DNA from: Tessaracoccus coleopterorum
Lineage (GTDB): Bacteria > Actinomycetota > Actinomycetes > Propionibacteriales > Propionibacteriaceae
Reading direction: 5' to 3'
Assembly (NCBI RefSeq): GCF_011174705.1
Contig: NZ_JAANIJ010000001.1
Location: 434,001 to 498,000 of the forward strand
DNA: 64,000 nt
The position numbers and the translations under genes are program-made. Under the pieces are notes generated by a model that did no database searches, had not been told where the DNA came from, and saw nothing but the letters and a program-made list of their open reading frames with translations. Below are positions 1 to 12,838 of this stretch, piece after piece; position 1 is the first letter of the stretch; every line of letters begins with the position of its first letter.

Positions 1-1
1 A

Positions 2-585
2 GCAGCCACCCCCGGGTGGCGCCCCGGCCCGCCGGAGCAGGGACCGTCCCGGCCGTGGACGGCACCGCGTCCGGCGCCTTCGACCCGGAAGTGGATCATC
101 GTCGGGGCGTCGATCTGGCTTGCGGCGACCCTGGTCACCGTGTTGATCCTCGTGGCGACGCTGCGTCCCCTGCTGCACGACCCCTTCGCGACGGCCGCGG
201 TCGGCGACTGCATCACCCTGTACACGTCGGAGGACGCGCCCGGCGAGACCATCGCCTGCGACGACACCGTCAACTACTCCGTGCTGGTCACCGGAATCGA
301 GGCCCCGCAGGGCTGCGGGTACGAGGAGGTCTATTACGAGGTCCGCGACTGGCTCGGCTTCGGGACGACGTGGAACGCGTCACCTGCCTGATCCCCAACT
401 TCATCGAGGACCGGTGCTACGACGTCTACGACGAGGACCTCTTCGACTTCGAGCTCGTCGACTGCACCGGCGCAGACCTGCGGGTCACGACCGCAGCGGT
501 GGCCACCTGGATCGACTGCGCAGGCGACGAGGAACTCTGGGCATTCGCCCGCGCGGAACGCTCCTACTGCCTGGACTGGAGCTGA
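2..585 (+). CDS. Cys-rich single-pass membrane protein, LppU-like (5' end outside window)
   Basis: The protein has a Pro/Arg-rich N-terminal stretch, one hydrophobic helix (bases about 92-160, WIIVGASIWLAATLVTV) and an exported C-terminal part with eight cysteines. These fall into two similar blocks, one starting GDCITLY and one starting DRCYDVY, each with four Cys. The pattern of a short Gly-Asp-Cys start, then Cys followed by a Tyr-x-Val strand, resembles actinobacterial LppU/septum-formation-like modules; this is a pattern match, not a confirmed family. The frame must shift near 362, where one G is missing (GFG to DDVERVTC). No start codon is visible, so the gene begins upstream of the window. 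Function unknown; disulfide-stabilised extracytoplasmic domains are the inference. Confidence 0.6.
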   Translation, partial: SHPRVAPRPAGAGTVPAVDGTASGAFDPEVDHRRGVDLACGDPGHRVDPRGDAASPAARPLRDGRGRRLHHPVHVGGRARRDHRLRRHRQLLRAGHRNRGPAGLRVRGGLLRGPRLARLRDDVERVTCLIPNFIEDRCYDVYDEDLFDFELVDCTGADLRVTTAAVATWIDCAGDEELWAFARAERSYCLDWS

Positions 586-642
586 CGCTGCCTCTGGGCG
601 AACGACGGCGGTTTCGTCGGGGCCGCGACTAGGCTGGCATCC

Positions 643-2693
643 ATGCGTCCAGTGGAAGAGTTGCAGCGCCAGGTGGCGCCGCTCGAGGTGATCTCCGAGT
701 TCAAGCCCTCCGGCGACCAGCCGCGCGCCATCGAGGAGCTCGAGAAGCGGATCAACGCCGGCGAGAAGGATGTCGTCCTGCTCGGCGCCACCGGAACGGG
801 CAAGACCGCCACCGTCGCCTGGCTCGCCGAGCGCCTGCAGCGTCCCATGCTCGTGATGCAGCCCAACAAGACGCTCGCGGCCCAGTTCGCCAACGAGTTG
901 CGCGACCTGCTGCCCAACAACGCCATCGAGTACTTCGTCTCGTACTACGACTACTACCAGCCCGAGGCATACCTCCCCAGACCGACACCTACATCGAGAA
1001 GGACTCCTCGTTGAACGAGGAGGTCGAGCGGATGCGGCACGCGGCCACCAGCTCCCTGCTCACCCGCCGCGACGTCATCGTCGTGGCCACCGTCTCCGCG
1101 ATCTACGGCCTCGGCACCCCGAGGAGTACCTGCAGCAGCGCGTCACGCTGCGGGTCGGCGATGAGTTCGACCGCGACCAGTTGCTCCGCCACCTCGTCGA
1201 CATCCAGTACGCCCGCAACGACATCGGCGCGGGCCGCGGCACCTTCCGGGTGAAGGGCGACACCATCGAGATCTACCCGATGTACGAGGAGAACGCGCTG
1301 CGCGTCGAGTTCTTCGGCGATGAGATCGAGCGCATCGCCACCATGCACCCCTGACGGGCAATGTCATCCACGAGGAGGACGAGGCCTACGTGTTCCCCGC
1401 CACGCACTACTCGGCCGGCTCCGAGCGGATGGACCGGGCCATCGGGGCATCGAGATCGAGCTCGCGGAGCGGCTCGCCCAGTTCGAGGCCGAGGGCAAGC
1501 TCCTCGAGGCGCAGCGGCTGCGGATGCGCACGAGCTACGACATCGAGATGATGCGCCAGATCGGCACCTGCTCCGGCATCGAGAACTACTCGCGCCACAT
1601 CGACGGGCGCACCGCCGGGTCGGCGCCCAGCTGCCTCATCGACTACTTCCCGGAGGACTTCGTCCTGATCGTCGACGAGTCGCACGTCACCATCCCGCAG
1701 ATCGGCGGCATGTACGAGGGCGACGCCTCCCGCAAGCGGACGCTCGTCGACCACGGCTTCCGGCTGCCGAGCGCCATCGACAACCGGCCCCTGAAGTTCG
1801 ACGAGTTCGTCCAGCGGATCGGGCAGACGGTATATCTGTCGGCAACCCCGGCCCCTACGAGATGGAACGCAGCGACGGGTTCGTCGAGCAGATCATCCGC
1901 CCCACCGGGCTGGTCGACCCCGAGGTGGTCCTCAAGCCCACCAAGGGACAGATCGACGACCTGATGGCCGAGGTGAAGCTCCGGGTCGAGCGGAACGAAC
2001 GCGTGCTGGTGACGACGCTCACCAAGAAGATGGCCGAGGACCTGACCGATTACCTGATGGACCACGGCATCCGGACGCGGTACCTGCACTCCGACATCGA
2101 CACGATCCGGCGGATCGAGCTGCTGCGGGAGTTGCGGCTCGGCGAGTACGACGTGCTGGTGGGCATCAACCTGCTGCGTGAGGGCTCGACCTGCCCGAGG
2201 TGTCGTTGGTGGCGATCCTCGACGCCGACAAGGAGGGTTTCCTGCGCTCCGAGAGGTCGCTGATCCAGACGATCGGCCGGGCCGCGCGAAACGTCGCCGG
2301 CCAGGTGCACATGTACGCGGACAAGATCACCGACTCGATGGCCGCCGCGATCGACGAGACGAACCGTCGGCGTGCGATCCAGGTGGCGTACAACACGGAA
2401 CGCGGGATCGACCCGCAGCCGTTGCGGAAGCGGATCGCGGACGTGTCGGACATGTTGGCTCGTGAGGACGCCGACACGGATGCGCTGCTGGACTCGGCGA
2501 AGCAGACCGGTGGGAAGAGGGGCTGGACACCTCCACCATGGCCACGGAGGACCTCACCCGGCTCATCGCCGACCTCACCGATCAGATGCACCAGGCCGCC
2601 GCGGAGTTGCAGTTCGAGGTCGCGGCCAGGCATCGCGATGAGATCTCCGACCTCAAGAAGGAGCTGCGCGGCATGATCGAGGCCAACAAATAG
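643..2693 (+). CDS. uvrB: Excinuclease ABC subunit UvrB
   Basis: This is the DNA damage-verification helicase subunit of UvrABC nucleotide excision repair, acting in the cytoplasm. Visible features in order: Walker A GATGTGKT near residue 48, the beta-hairpin motif [10 protein letters not shown], the DEAD-like DESHVTIPQ block near 1673, the LSATP motif, helicase motif VI (QTIGRAARN) near 2265, and a C-terminal UvrC-interacting segment ending in MIEANK. The length (about 680 residues) is normal. The ATG at 643 gives the usual N-terminus. Seven one-base losses break the frame near 975, 1120, 1350, 1447, 1846, 2184 and 2518; each is cured by one added C or G. A hairpin repeat begins 41 bases after the stop. 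Confidence 0.95.
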
Positions 2694-2733
2694 CCCGCGT
2701 CGCCCTCTCCCGGGTCCCCTCCGGTGGCCCCGA

Positions 2734-2792
2734 CTGGAAAAATCGGCCAGTAGCCGATTCTGATCGGTCCGGCTGAAACTAACGGCCACTGA
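2734..2792 (+). repeat. Intergenic hairpin element, copy 1
   Basis: The copy begins CTGGAAAAATCGGCC and ends CGGCCACTG. It contains the perfect inverted repeat AATCGGC-CAGTA-GCCGATT followed by TCTGATCGGTCC. Very similar copies lie at 18816, 18901, 32327 and, inverted, at 32645 and 33005; more divergent ones lie at 19.7-19.9 kb and 22.2 kb. It sits in the uvrB-gcvT gap (2694-3164). The remainder of that gap up to the riboswitch shows no convincing gene. Confidence 0.85.
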
Positions 2793-2957
2793 CCCGCCCG
2801 CACCCATGTCCCCTTGCCTCTCCTTCCGTGCCGGGTTGCTCGAGCCGACGGTGACGGGAGGCGGCCTCCGGTGCGTGACGCCGCCTCCCCATTTCCGACC
2901 ACCAAGGCTGTGCCGACCGGTGACGTCGGAGCGACCCGCATCCGCTAGGCTGTGCGC

Positions 2958-3112
2958 GTCGACGCGGGAGAACCGACCCCGTGCCGGTGCCGAAGGAGCA
3001 ACCGCCCGGAAACTCTCAGGCCCCAGGACCGCGCCGACATGGGAACTCTGGAAAGAGGCCTCCGGGCCCGCCGAAGGATACGAAGATCTCAGGCAACCGC
3101 GACAGAGGGGCT
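2958..3112 (+). promoter_or_regulatory. Tandem glycine riboswitch upstream of gcvT
   Basis: Two successive aptamer-like blocks are visible. The first has GCGGGAGAA (2964), GCCGAAGGAGCAA (about 2989) and AACTCTCAGG (3011); the second has GCCGAAGGATAC (3070), GATCTCAGGCAA (3085) and GACAGAGGGG (3101). These are the conserved cores of the glycine aptamer in the usual tandem arrangement. It lies 52 bases before the gcvT start. From the known class, it should switch on glycine-cleavage genes when glycine is plentiful. A weak TAnnnT -10 candidate (TAGGCT, 2946-2951) precedes it. Confidence 0.93.
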
Positions 3113-3164
3113 TAGGGTGTGAACCACACCCGACGGCGCCGCTCGCGGCAGAAGGGGTTCTCCT

Positions 3165-4272
3165 GTGTCACTGAAGACCACCGCGCTCCACGCGCTCCAC
3201 ACCGAACTCGGCGGCCGTCTCGTCGACTTCGCCGGCTGGGAGCTACCGGTGCAGTACACCGGCGGCATCGCCGAGCATCAGCACACCCGCGCCTCCGCAT
3301 CCCTGTTCGACGTCTCACACATGGGCCAGGTGGTCGTCCGCGCCCACACCGGCGAACTCGCCGACGCGGCGCGGGCCCTCGAAACCCTCATCCCGGCCAG
3401 CGTCGCCGGGCTCGCCGAGGGCAGGCAGCGCTACGGCCTCCTCACCACCCCGGACGGCGGCGTCGTCGACGACCTGATGTTCGCCAACCGGGGCGACCAC
3501 CTCCTCGTCGTCCTCAACGCGGCCCGCACCGACGTCGACATGGCGCTGCTCACCACCCTCGACGGCGTCACCGTCGAACTGCTCGACGACCGGGCCCTCC
3601 TCGCCCTGCAGGGCCCCTCGCCGCGACGGCGCTCGAGCGACTCGTTCCCGGCGCGGCCGCCCTCACCTTCATGGACTCGGTGACGCTCAGCTGGGACGGC
3701 GTGCCCGTCTGGGTATCGCGCTCGGGTTACACCGGCGAGGACGGCTTCGAGATCTCGGTGCCGAACGACTCGGCCGACGCCTTCGCCCGCGCGCTCCTCG
3801 CGATGGACGAGGTCGCCCCGCCGGGCTCGGCGCCCGCGACTCCCTGCGCCTCGAGGCGGGCATGCCCTCTACGGCCACGAGCTCTCCGAGTCCATCTCGC
3901 CCGTCGAGGCCGGCCTCGGCTGGGCGATCCCGAAAGTCCGCCGCCCCGGCGGCTCCCGTGAAGGCGGCTACCCGGGAGCCGACGTCATCGCGGCCCAGCT
4001 CGCCGACGGCGCTCCCCGCGAACGGATCGGTCTCAGGATCGAGGGCCGCGCGCCTGTCCGCGAGGGTGCCCCGTGTTCGCCGACGCCGACGCCACCGAGC
4101 CGATCGGCGTCGTCACCTCGGGCGGCTTCTCCCCGTCCTCGGCGCCCCCGTCGCCATGGCGCTCGTCGAGGCCGGCTCCGCGGGAGCGACCGTCCACCCG
4201 GAGGGGCGCGGCAGGCGCGTCACCGCCACCGTCGTCCCCATGCCCTTCGTCCCCCACAACTACCACCGGTAA
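3165..4272 (+). CDS. gcvT: Glycine cleavage system T protein (aminomethyltransferase)
   Basis: GcvT transfers the methylene group from aminomethyl-lipoyl GcvH to tetrahydrofolate and releases ammonia. The N-terminus (TALHALHTELGGRLVDFAGW, then LFDVSHMGQ) and the C-terminus (VTSGGFSP, then VTATVVPMPFV) match the family, with about 370 residues. The start is GTG at 3165, with GAAGGGG upstream. The frame breaks near 3618, 3826, 3866, 4070 and 4130, each needing one C. It is the first gene of a gcvT-gcvH-gcvP operon under the glycine riboswitch; gcvH begins 10 bases downstream. Confidence 0.95.
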
Positions 4273-4282
4273 AGGAAGCCCC

Positions 4283-4641
4283 ATGCTGAAGTTCACCCCG
4301 ACCACGAATGGCTCGACGCGTCCGGTGAGGACGTCGCCGTCGGCATCACCGACCACGCCGCGAGCGAACTCGGCGACATCGTCTTCGTCGAGCTGCCCGC
4401 CGTCGGCGACTCGGTCAGCAAGGGCGACGAGGTCGTCGCGATCGACTCCACCAAGGCCGCCTCGGGCATCAGCGCCCCCATCGACGGCGTCATCACCGCC
4501 ATCAACGAGGAACTCGTCGACGCCCCCGAGACGGTCAACACCGACCCGATGGGCACCTGGTTCTTCCGGATCGACCCGACCGACCCGGCTCAGCTCGACG
4601 ACCTCCTCGACGAGGCCGCCTACCGCGCCCTGATCGGCTGA
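4283..4641 (+). CDS. gcvH: Glycine cleavage system H protein
   Basis: This small lipoyl carrier shuttles the aminomethyl group between GcvP and GcvT. Visible features: an N-terminal MLKFTPDHEWL after correction, the [19 protein letters not shown] strand region, and the lipoylation site IDSTKAASG, in which the Lys is the predicted lipoyl attachment residue. At about 120 residues it is normal for the family. One C is missing near 4298 (TPDHE). The gene lies between gcvT and gcvP with gaps of only 10 and 5 bases, so co-translation is likely. No lipoate-attachment gene or gcvL is in the window. Confidence 0.95.
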
Positions 4642-4646
4642 CACCT

Positions 4647-7476
<2,830 letters not shown>

Positions 7477-7501
7477 GAGTAAGACCTACGCACAAGGGGT
7501 C

Positions 7502-7531
7502 CGGAGGCGGTGGCAGCAGCCACCGCCTCCG
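7502..7531 (+). terminator. Hairpin terminator after gcvTHP
   Basis: A perfect 13-bp stem (CGGAGGCGGTGGC / GCCACCGCCTCCG) with an AGCA loop starts 26 bases after the gcvP stop. There is no long T-run, as is common in high-GC actinobacteria. Confidence 0.8.
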
Positions 7532-7599
7532 ACCTGTCTGGGAGACGGGCAGCCCGACCCGGCGCAGGAACCCGAGCCGAGTTGAGCCCACCTGCGTGT

Positions 7600-7860
7600 G
7601 GTTGAGTGCCTGCCCATCGTCGGGAGTGGTTTCGACACGGGCGACGTCTCGTACCTCGCCGCCGGCCCGGCTCAACCGACTGCCACTGGCCGACCCCGAC
7701 GAATAGCCCGCCCCGGCGCGGAAACCCGACCACAGCAGGGAAGCCGGCCCCAGCAGTCGGTTGAGCCTGCCCCGCGCGAAGCGCCGGCCGTGCGACTCGG
7801 GTTGAGCCGGCCCCAGCGCGAAGCGCCGGGCCGTGCCGAAACCAACCACCCCGACACGGT
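7600..7860. repeat. Nested-hairpin repeats, two copies facing each other
   Basis: The copy near 7624-7680 has GGTTTCGACACGGGCGACG, then a GCCGCCGG block and GGCTCAACCGACT. The other, near 7758-7850, is in opposite orientation (AGTCGGTTGAGCC, then CGCGAAGCGCCGG, then GCCGAAACCA). Both belong to the family that forms the large array at 14.6-15.7 kb. The 480-base gap 7477-7955 holds only the terminator and these repeats. Confidence 0.75.
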
Positions 7861-7955
7861 GCAGAGACCCCGACCACAGCCAGAAGCCCGACCACAGAAG
7901 TCGGCGCCCCTACGAGCACACCCGGTTCGACCGACAGCCCAGGGACCCTGACGCC

Positions 7956-8302
7956 CTAATCTCCCCAACGGAGCGTCCTCGAGAGGCGCAGCCGTGACTC
8001 TTCACTCAGGACCTTCGGCATGGTTCTTCGTCCCCTCTTCGCCAACTCGTGCAGGTCGTCCCACCGGCCCTCGATCAGCGCGATCCGTTTCTCTCGCGAC
8101 CACCCCTGGGCCTGCTTCTCGAGCTCGAACGCCTCATCGATCCGCTCAAACTCCCCGCCCACACCAGGATCAGCGGTCGCCTCCTCTTGGTGTACTCGGC
8201 GCCCCTCCCGGCACGGTGCTGCGCCAGCCTGCCTGCCAGGCTGCGGGTCGAGCCGATGTAGAAGGAACCATCGGCACACTCGAGAATGTAGGTGAATGCC
8301 AT
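7956..8302 (-). CDS. GIY-YIG domain protein (UPF0213-like)
   Basis: This is a small GIY-YIG nuclease-fold protein of about 115 residues. The N-terminus MAFTYILECADGSFYIGST contains the YIL...YIG strand pair. It is followed by an Arg (GRLAQHRAGRG), the Tyr of EYTKRRRP and the Glu-bearing helix EFERIDEAFELEKQAQGW, with the RW.DL segment typical of small YhbQ-like members. One base is missing near 8162. The substrate is unknown; standalone members are often suspected of acting on branched or damaged DNA. The gene is transcribed away from the gcv operon and lies beside hairpin repeats. It is intact after correction. Confidence 0.8.
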
Positions 8303-8434
8303 GCAGACACAGTCCGGCAGAAGCGTCGGAACGCAACATTGTGCCCATGTCCTGTGGATTGTGCGCGGCCCGAACCGACACCGACGACCCGCCTCGGCGG
8401 AACCACCTCAAGCGACATGAGCCCGTGTGATCCG

Positions 8435-9636
8435 TCAGCCGATCCTTCTGACCCGTTCCCACACGTCCAGCACCCCGTCGCGCGCCGCGTCGGACGCGGC
8501 CGCGACGGCGCCCGTGACCACCACATCCGCCCGAGTTCGGAGAGCACCAGTTCAGGCGCCGGCAGGTCCAGGTCGGTCGGAAGCGCGTCGCGGGCCGCGG
8601 CCACGACCTCGGCAGCCCCGCCGAGATCGCACCGGAAATCACCACCTGACCCGGGTCGAACATGCTTCCCAGCACGCTCACCACCCTCGCGAGCACGTGG
8701 CCGACCCCTCGGCGATCCGCATCGCATCCGGGTCTCCCCCATGCGCCAACTCCAGCACCACCCTGGCGTCGATGGCCTCCGCGGGCAGCGCGGCGAGCGG
8801 CCCCGCCGGGTCGAGCTCGCCCCGCTGAAGGGCCTCGACGGCGCGGGTCGCGGCGAGCACGCCGAGCCCGTCGGCCGAGCCGACCCCGACGACGTGGTCG
8901 AAGGCCACCATCTCCCCCACCCCGCCGTGCGCGCCGCGCAGCAGGTGGCCGTCCACGACGACCCCGGCGCCGAACCGGCTGCCCGCGAGCAGCGAGATGT
9001 AGTCGCGACAGCCGACGGCGGCGCCCACCGCACCCTCGGCGACGGCCGCGAGCGAGGCGTCGTTCTCGACCCGCAGGATCGGGCCCATCCGAACGCGTCG
9101 ACAAGGCCCGGATTGGTCCGTTCCCAGAAGCCCGAGCGGTGCCGGGGCGACCGCCCCGCAGAGTTCACCGGGCGGGCACCCCGGCACAGAGCGACACGAC
9201 GTCGGAGCGTGCCCGGCCGGCCACCCCAGCGCCTCGTCGACGACGGCAACGATGCGCCCGGCGCGTTCCACCGCATCGAGCGCCTCGGGCACCAACTCCA
9301 CCCGGACGGTGGCAAGCGGCCTCGACCGCAGGTCGGTCACGACGACCACCAGATGCGACTCGCCGGCATCGATGCCGACGAGCACGGCGGCCGACGCGTC
9401 CAGCACGAACCTCCGCGCCGGCCTGCCCTTCCGGTAGTCGCCGACGGCGCGGGCGTTGGGCAGCTCACTGAGCAGGCCGAGCCCGGTCAGCGTGTCGAGG
9501 GCGTCGATGGCGGTGGACCGCGTGAGGCCGGTGGCCGCCATCGCGTCGCTCGCCGTGAACTCGCCGACGTCCCAGGCGTGGGCGAGCAGCGCGTCGAGGC
9601 TGGCGGGGCGCTGGGCGCGCTGGGCGATGTTGTCAC
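8435..9636 (-). CDS. ROK-family transcriptional repressor
   Basis: The N-terminal winged helix (RPASLDALLAHAWDVGEF, then AMAATGLTRSTAIDALDTL) is followed by the ROK sugar-kinase-like domain (VGIDAGESHLVVVV, VENDASLAAVAEG, FGAGVVVDGHLLRGAHGGVGE). The C-terminus, after correction, is LGADVVVTGAVAAASDAARD. The start is probably the GTG at 9636, preceded by AGGAAAGG; one C is missing shortly downstream. Further breaks lie near 9090, 8700 and 8540. The zinc-binding CxCGxxGCxE cluster found in many ROK regulators is absent. It is divergent from the sugar ABC operon, so repression of that operon relieved by its sugar is the inference. Confidence 0.85.
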
Positions 9637-9679
9637 TGGGTGTTGACCTTTCCTGTCACGCCATGCATACTCTCACACA

Positions 9680-9706
9680 GACATTGATTTGGTAAGTAAA
9701 TCTAAT
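9680..9706. promoter_or_regulatory. AT-rich candidate operator between ROK gene and sugar operon
   Basis: This is a markedly AT-rich patch in otherwise GC-rich DNA, with the imperfect inverted repeat GATTT-GGTAAGT-AAATC at 9686-9702. Its place in the 113-base divergent gap makes it the best candidate ROK binding site and promoter area. Confidence 0.4.
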
Positions 9707-9749
9707 GCTCAGCGTATCCCGTGTCGGACAGAGAGAATGGGACGTGACA

Positions 9750-11035
9750 ATGGAGTCAAGCAGCACCAGACGCAGGGTGGTTGCGGCCGCCCTTGCCCTC
9801 ACCCTCCTGGGTGGCCCCTCGCGGGCTGCTCGCCGGACGGCCGCGAGTCGATCCGGTTCACCTTCAGCAAGCGCGAGGCGATCGGGTTCATGACCGACCT
9901 CGTGGCGAAGTACAACGCCTCGCAGGACGACGTTGAGGTGGTGATCGACACCTCGGGCGTCGACGTCGTCTCCGCCAGCTTCGTGCGCGGCAACCCGCCC
10001 GACATCATGCTCGGCAACTACAACATGGAGGTGGCCCGCTTCGTGCAGCGCTGCGCCTTGAGCGACCTGGGCGACACCGACGCCGCCGGCCAGATCGAGG
10101 ACACCTACCAGCCGCTGCTCGACCAGTACGGCAGGTGCGAGGGCCGCACCAGCGCGCTGCCCTACTCGGTGATGGCCGCCTCGGTGATCTACAACAAGGC
10201 GATCTTCGCCGAGCACGGCGTCCAGGTGCCCACCACGTGGGCCGAGCTCATCGCCGCCTGCGACAAGCTGTTGGCCGCGGGCGTCACCCCCTTCTACGCG
10301 ACACTCAAGGATGACTGGACGGTCGGCCAGGGATGGTTCGACTACACCGCGGGCGGCTCCGTCGACGTCATCGACTTCTTCGAGAGGCTCACCGAGGAGG
10401 GAACAGACGTCGGCCCCGACTCGGCGACGTCGTTCCAGAAGGACTTCGACGTGCCCATGGAGCGCATGCAGCTCCTTCTCGACAACTACATCAACGACAA
10501 CGCTGCCAGCCGCGGCTACGGCGACGGCAACCTCGCATTCGCCAACGGCGAGGCCGCCATGTACCTGCAGGGGCCGTGGGCGTTCAGCGAGATCGAGAAG
10601 ACGGCGCCCGACCTCGAGCTCGGCACGTTCCCGCTGCCCATGACCGACGACCCGGCCGACCTCGGGGTGCGGGTCAACCTCGACCTCGCCGCGATGATCC
10701 CCGAGCGCTCCGGCAACCCGGAGGCGGCGCGCGACTTCCTCGAGTACCTGTTCCTCCCGAGAACATCGAGGCCTACAACGCCTCCCAGCTCGGCTTCACG
10801 CCCACACAGACCGCGCCCGCCCCGACGACCCCGCATCGCGGGCATGGTCGAGTACGTGGACGCGGGCAGCTTCTACCAGGGGCCGTCGGTGCTGGTGCCC
10901 AAGACGATCCCGGTCTTCAACTACGCACAGGCGATGGCGCTCGGCTCCGACCGCTCCCAGATGCTGGCCACCATGGACGCCGACTGGGCCCGCCTGGCCT
11001 TCCGCGCCCCCGTCTCGAAGGAGGACGGACGATGA
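9750..11035 (+). CDS. Sugar ABC transporter, substrate-binding lipoprotein
   Basis: This is an extracellular solute-binding protein of the MalE/family 1 type. It has a short signal peptide with twin Arg (STRRRVVAAALALTLLGG) and, after adding one C near 9815, the lipobox LAGC. The mature part contains VVIDTSGVDVVSASFVRGNPPDIM and NGEAAMYLQGPWAFSEI, both typical for sugar binders. The start could be ATG 9750 or GTG 9744. Further one-base losses lie near 10757, 10823 and 10834. The stop overlaps the first permease start by ATGA. With the downstream GH13 enzyme the likely ligand is an alpha-glucoside or malto-oligosaccharide (inference). Confidence 0.88.
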
Positions 11036-11937
11036 GCGCACAGACCACGTCCAGCACCGGCCAGAAGCTGCGGCACCGCCGCCGGCGCGTCGAGCCGATC
11101 TACTACGCCTTCCTCCTGCCTACCCTGCTCCTGTTCACCCTGGCCATCACCCTGCCCGGCGTGATCGGCATCTTCTTCAGCTTCACCGACTCCATCGGCA
11201 TCGGTGAGTGGAGCTTCAACGGGTTGACGAACTACATCGCCGCCTTCGGAGACCCGGCGATCCTGCAGAGCTACCTGTTCACGTTCGGCTTCTCGCTCGC
11301 CACCGTGATCGTGGTCAACGTGGCCGCGTTCCTGCTCGCGGTCGGCCTCACCGCCCGGGTCCGGTTCAAGACGGCGCTCCGCACGATCTTCGTCATCCCC
11401 ATGGTGATCTCGGGCATCATCATCGCCTACGTCTTCAACTTCCTGTTCTCCAACTCGCTGCCCTCCCTCGGCGCCTCGACGGGCATCGGGTGGTTGAGCT
11501 CCAGCCTGCTGGCCAACCCGGATCTGGCCTGGGTCGCGATCGTCATCGTGACCGCGTGGCAGGCCATCCCGGGCACGCTGCTGATCTACATCGCCGGCCT
11601 GCTGTCGGTGCCCGGCGACGTGTACGAGGCGGCCAGCATCGACGGCGCCTCCAAGGCCCAGCAGCTGGTGCGGGTCACCCTCCCGCTGGTGGCCGGTTAC
11701 GTGGTGATCAACGTGATCCTCGGCTTCAAGGGTTTCCTCAACGCCTACGACATCATCGTCGGGCTCACCAACGGCGGCCCAGGCACCGCAACGAGGAGCG
11801 TCGCCATGACGATCATCGCCGGCTTCAACGGCGGCGATTACGCCTACCAGATGGCCAACGCGACCATCTTCTTCATCGTCGCCATCCTCATCTCCATCCT
11901 GCAGCTCTCGCTGACCCGCGGAAGGAACGCACTGTGA
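11032..11937 (+). CDS. Sugar ABC transporter permease 1 (MalF-type)
   Basis: This is an integral membrane subunit with about six helices (for example AFLLPTLLLFTLAITLPGVIG and the TVIVVNVAAFLLAVGL region) and the EAA loop EAASIDGASKAQQLVRVTLP that docks on the ATPase. It is 301 residues and read through without any frame break. It overlaps the binding protein (ATGA) and its own stop overlaps the second permease start (GTGATGA). No ATPase gene is in the operon, so it probably uses a shared MsiK-type ATPase encoded elsewhere, as is common in actinobacteria. Confidence 0.93.
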   Translation: MSAQTTSSTGQKLRHRRRRVEPIYYAFLLPTLLLFTLAITLPGVIGIFFSFTDSIGIGEWSFNGLTNYIAAFGDPAILQSYLFTFGFSLATVIVVNVAAFLLAVGLTARVRFKTALRTIFVIPMVISGIIIAYVFNFLFSNSLPSLGASTGIGWLSSSLLANPDLAWVAIVIVTAWQAIPGTLLIYIAGLLSVPGDVYEAASIDGASKAQQLVRVTLPLVAGYVVINVILGFKGFLNAYDIIVGLTNGGPGTATRSVAMTIIAGFNGGDYAYQMANATIFFIVAILISILQLSLTRGRNAL

Positions 11938-12795
11938 TGACCGCCCCCACCACCACCCGCCGGCCGCGGATCCGCATGGAGCGCGTCAACTGGTCTGCCA
12001 CCATCATCCTGCTCCTGTGCACCGTCACGGTGCTGCTGCCGCTGTATGTCACCATCTCGATGGCCTTCAAGACCACCGGCCAGGCCGTCGACGGCAACGC
12101 GTTCTCGCTGCCCGCCCCGTTCAGCATCGACGGCTTCGTCGAGGCGTGGACGCTCACGAAGTTCCCGGTGGGCGCTGGCATCTCGCTGCTGGTGACGGCC
12201 TGCACCGTCGTGCTGACGATTCTGCTCGCCGCGTTCGCCTCCTACGCCATCGTCCGCAACTGGGACCGACGGTTGTTCCGCTGGTCGTTCTTCTACCTGC
12301 TTGCCGCCATGTTCATCCCGTTCCCGGTGGTGGCGCTCCCCCAGATCCAGCTGACCGGCCGCGTCGGCCTCGACAACCCGTTCGGCGTGATCCTGCTCGC
12401 CACCATGTTCCAGCTCAGCTTCAGCGTGCTGCTGTTCACCGCGTTCCTGCGCTCCATCCCCTCGAGCTCGAGGAGAGCGCCCGCATGGACGGCGCGACGA
12501 CATGGCAGACTTTCTGGAAGCTCATCTTCCCGCTGCTCGCCCCATGAGCGCAACCGTCGGCATCTTCGCCTTCCTGTACGCCTGGAATGACTTCATGATG
12601 CCGTCGCTGATCATCTCCGACCCGGCCCTGCAGACCCTCCCTGTGCGGCAGAACCTGTTCCAGAACCAGTTCAGCAACAACTACAACGTCGCCTTCGCCT
12701 CCTACCTGATGGCGATGGCACCGGCCATCATCGTCTACCTCTTCACTCAGCGATGGGTGATGGAGGGCGTCACCCAGGGCGCCGTCAAGGGCTGA
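11937..12795 (+). CDS. Sugar ABC transporter permease 2 (MalG-type)
   Basis: This is the partner permease. Visible features: TM1 (ATIILLLCTVTVLLPLYV), several further helices, and the EAA loop EESARMDGATTWQTFWKLIF, which becomes continuous only after one C is restored near 12463. A second loss lies near 12541, before MSATVGIFAFLYAWNDF. The C-terminus RWVMEGVTQGAVKG is typical of MalG-like subunits. The start is ATG 11937 (or GTG 11934), overlapping the previous stop. Its length of about 287 residues is normal. Confidence 0.92.
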
Positions 12796-12838
12796 CCCGA
12801 ACCACCTACCCGAGAAACAAGCGAGGAGTTCCACACAC

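Noticed and set aside
643-2693. Programmed ribosomal frameshifting as the reason for broken uvrB and other genes
   Set aside because: Breaks occur several times per gene, in unrelated families and at plain G/C runs without slippery heptamers or downstream pseudoknots, so base-calling error is far more likely.
7956-9315. Large minus-strand frames (about 380 codons) spanning both the GIY-YIG and ROK genes, suggesting a fusion
   Set aside because: They stitch together wrong-frame pieces. The GIY-YIG start at 8302 and the ROK stop at 8435 are both clear after restoring single bases.
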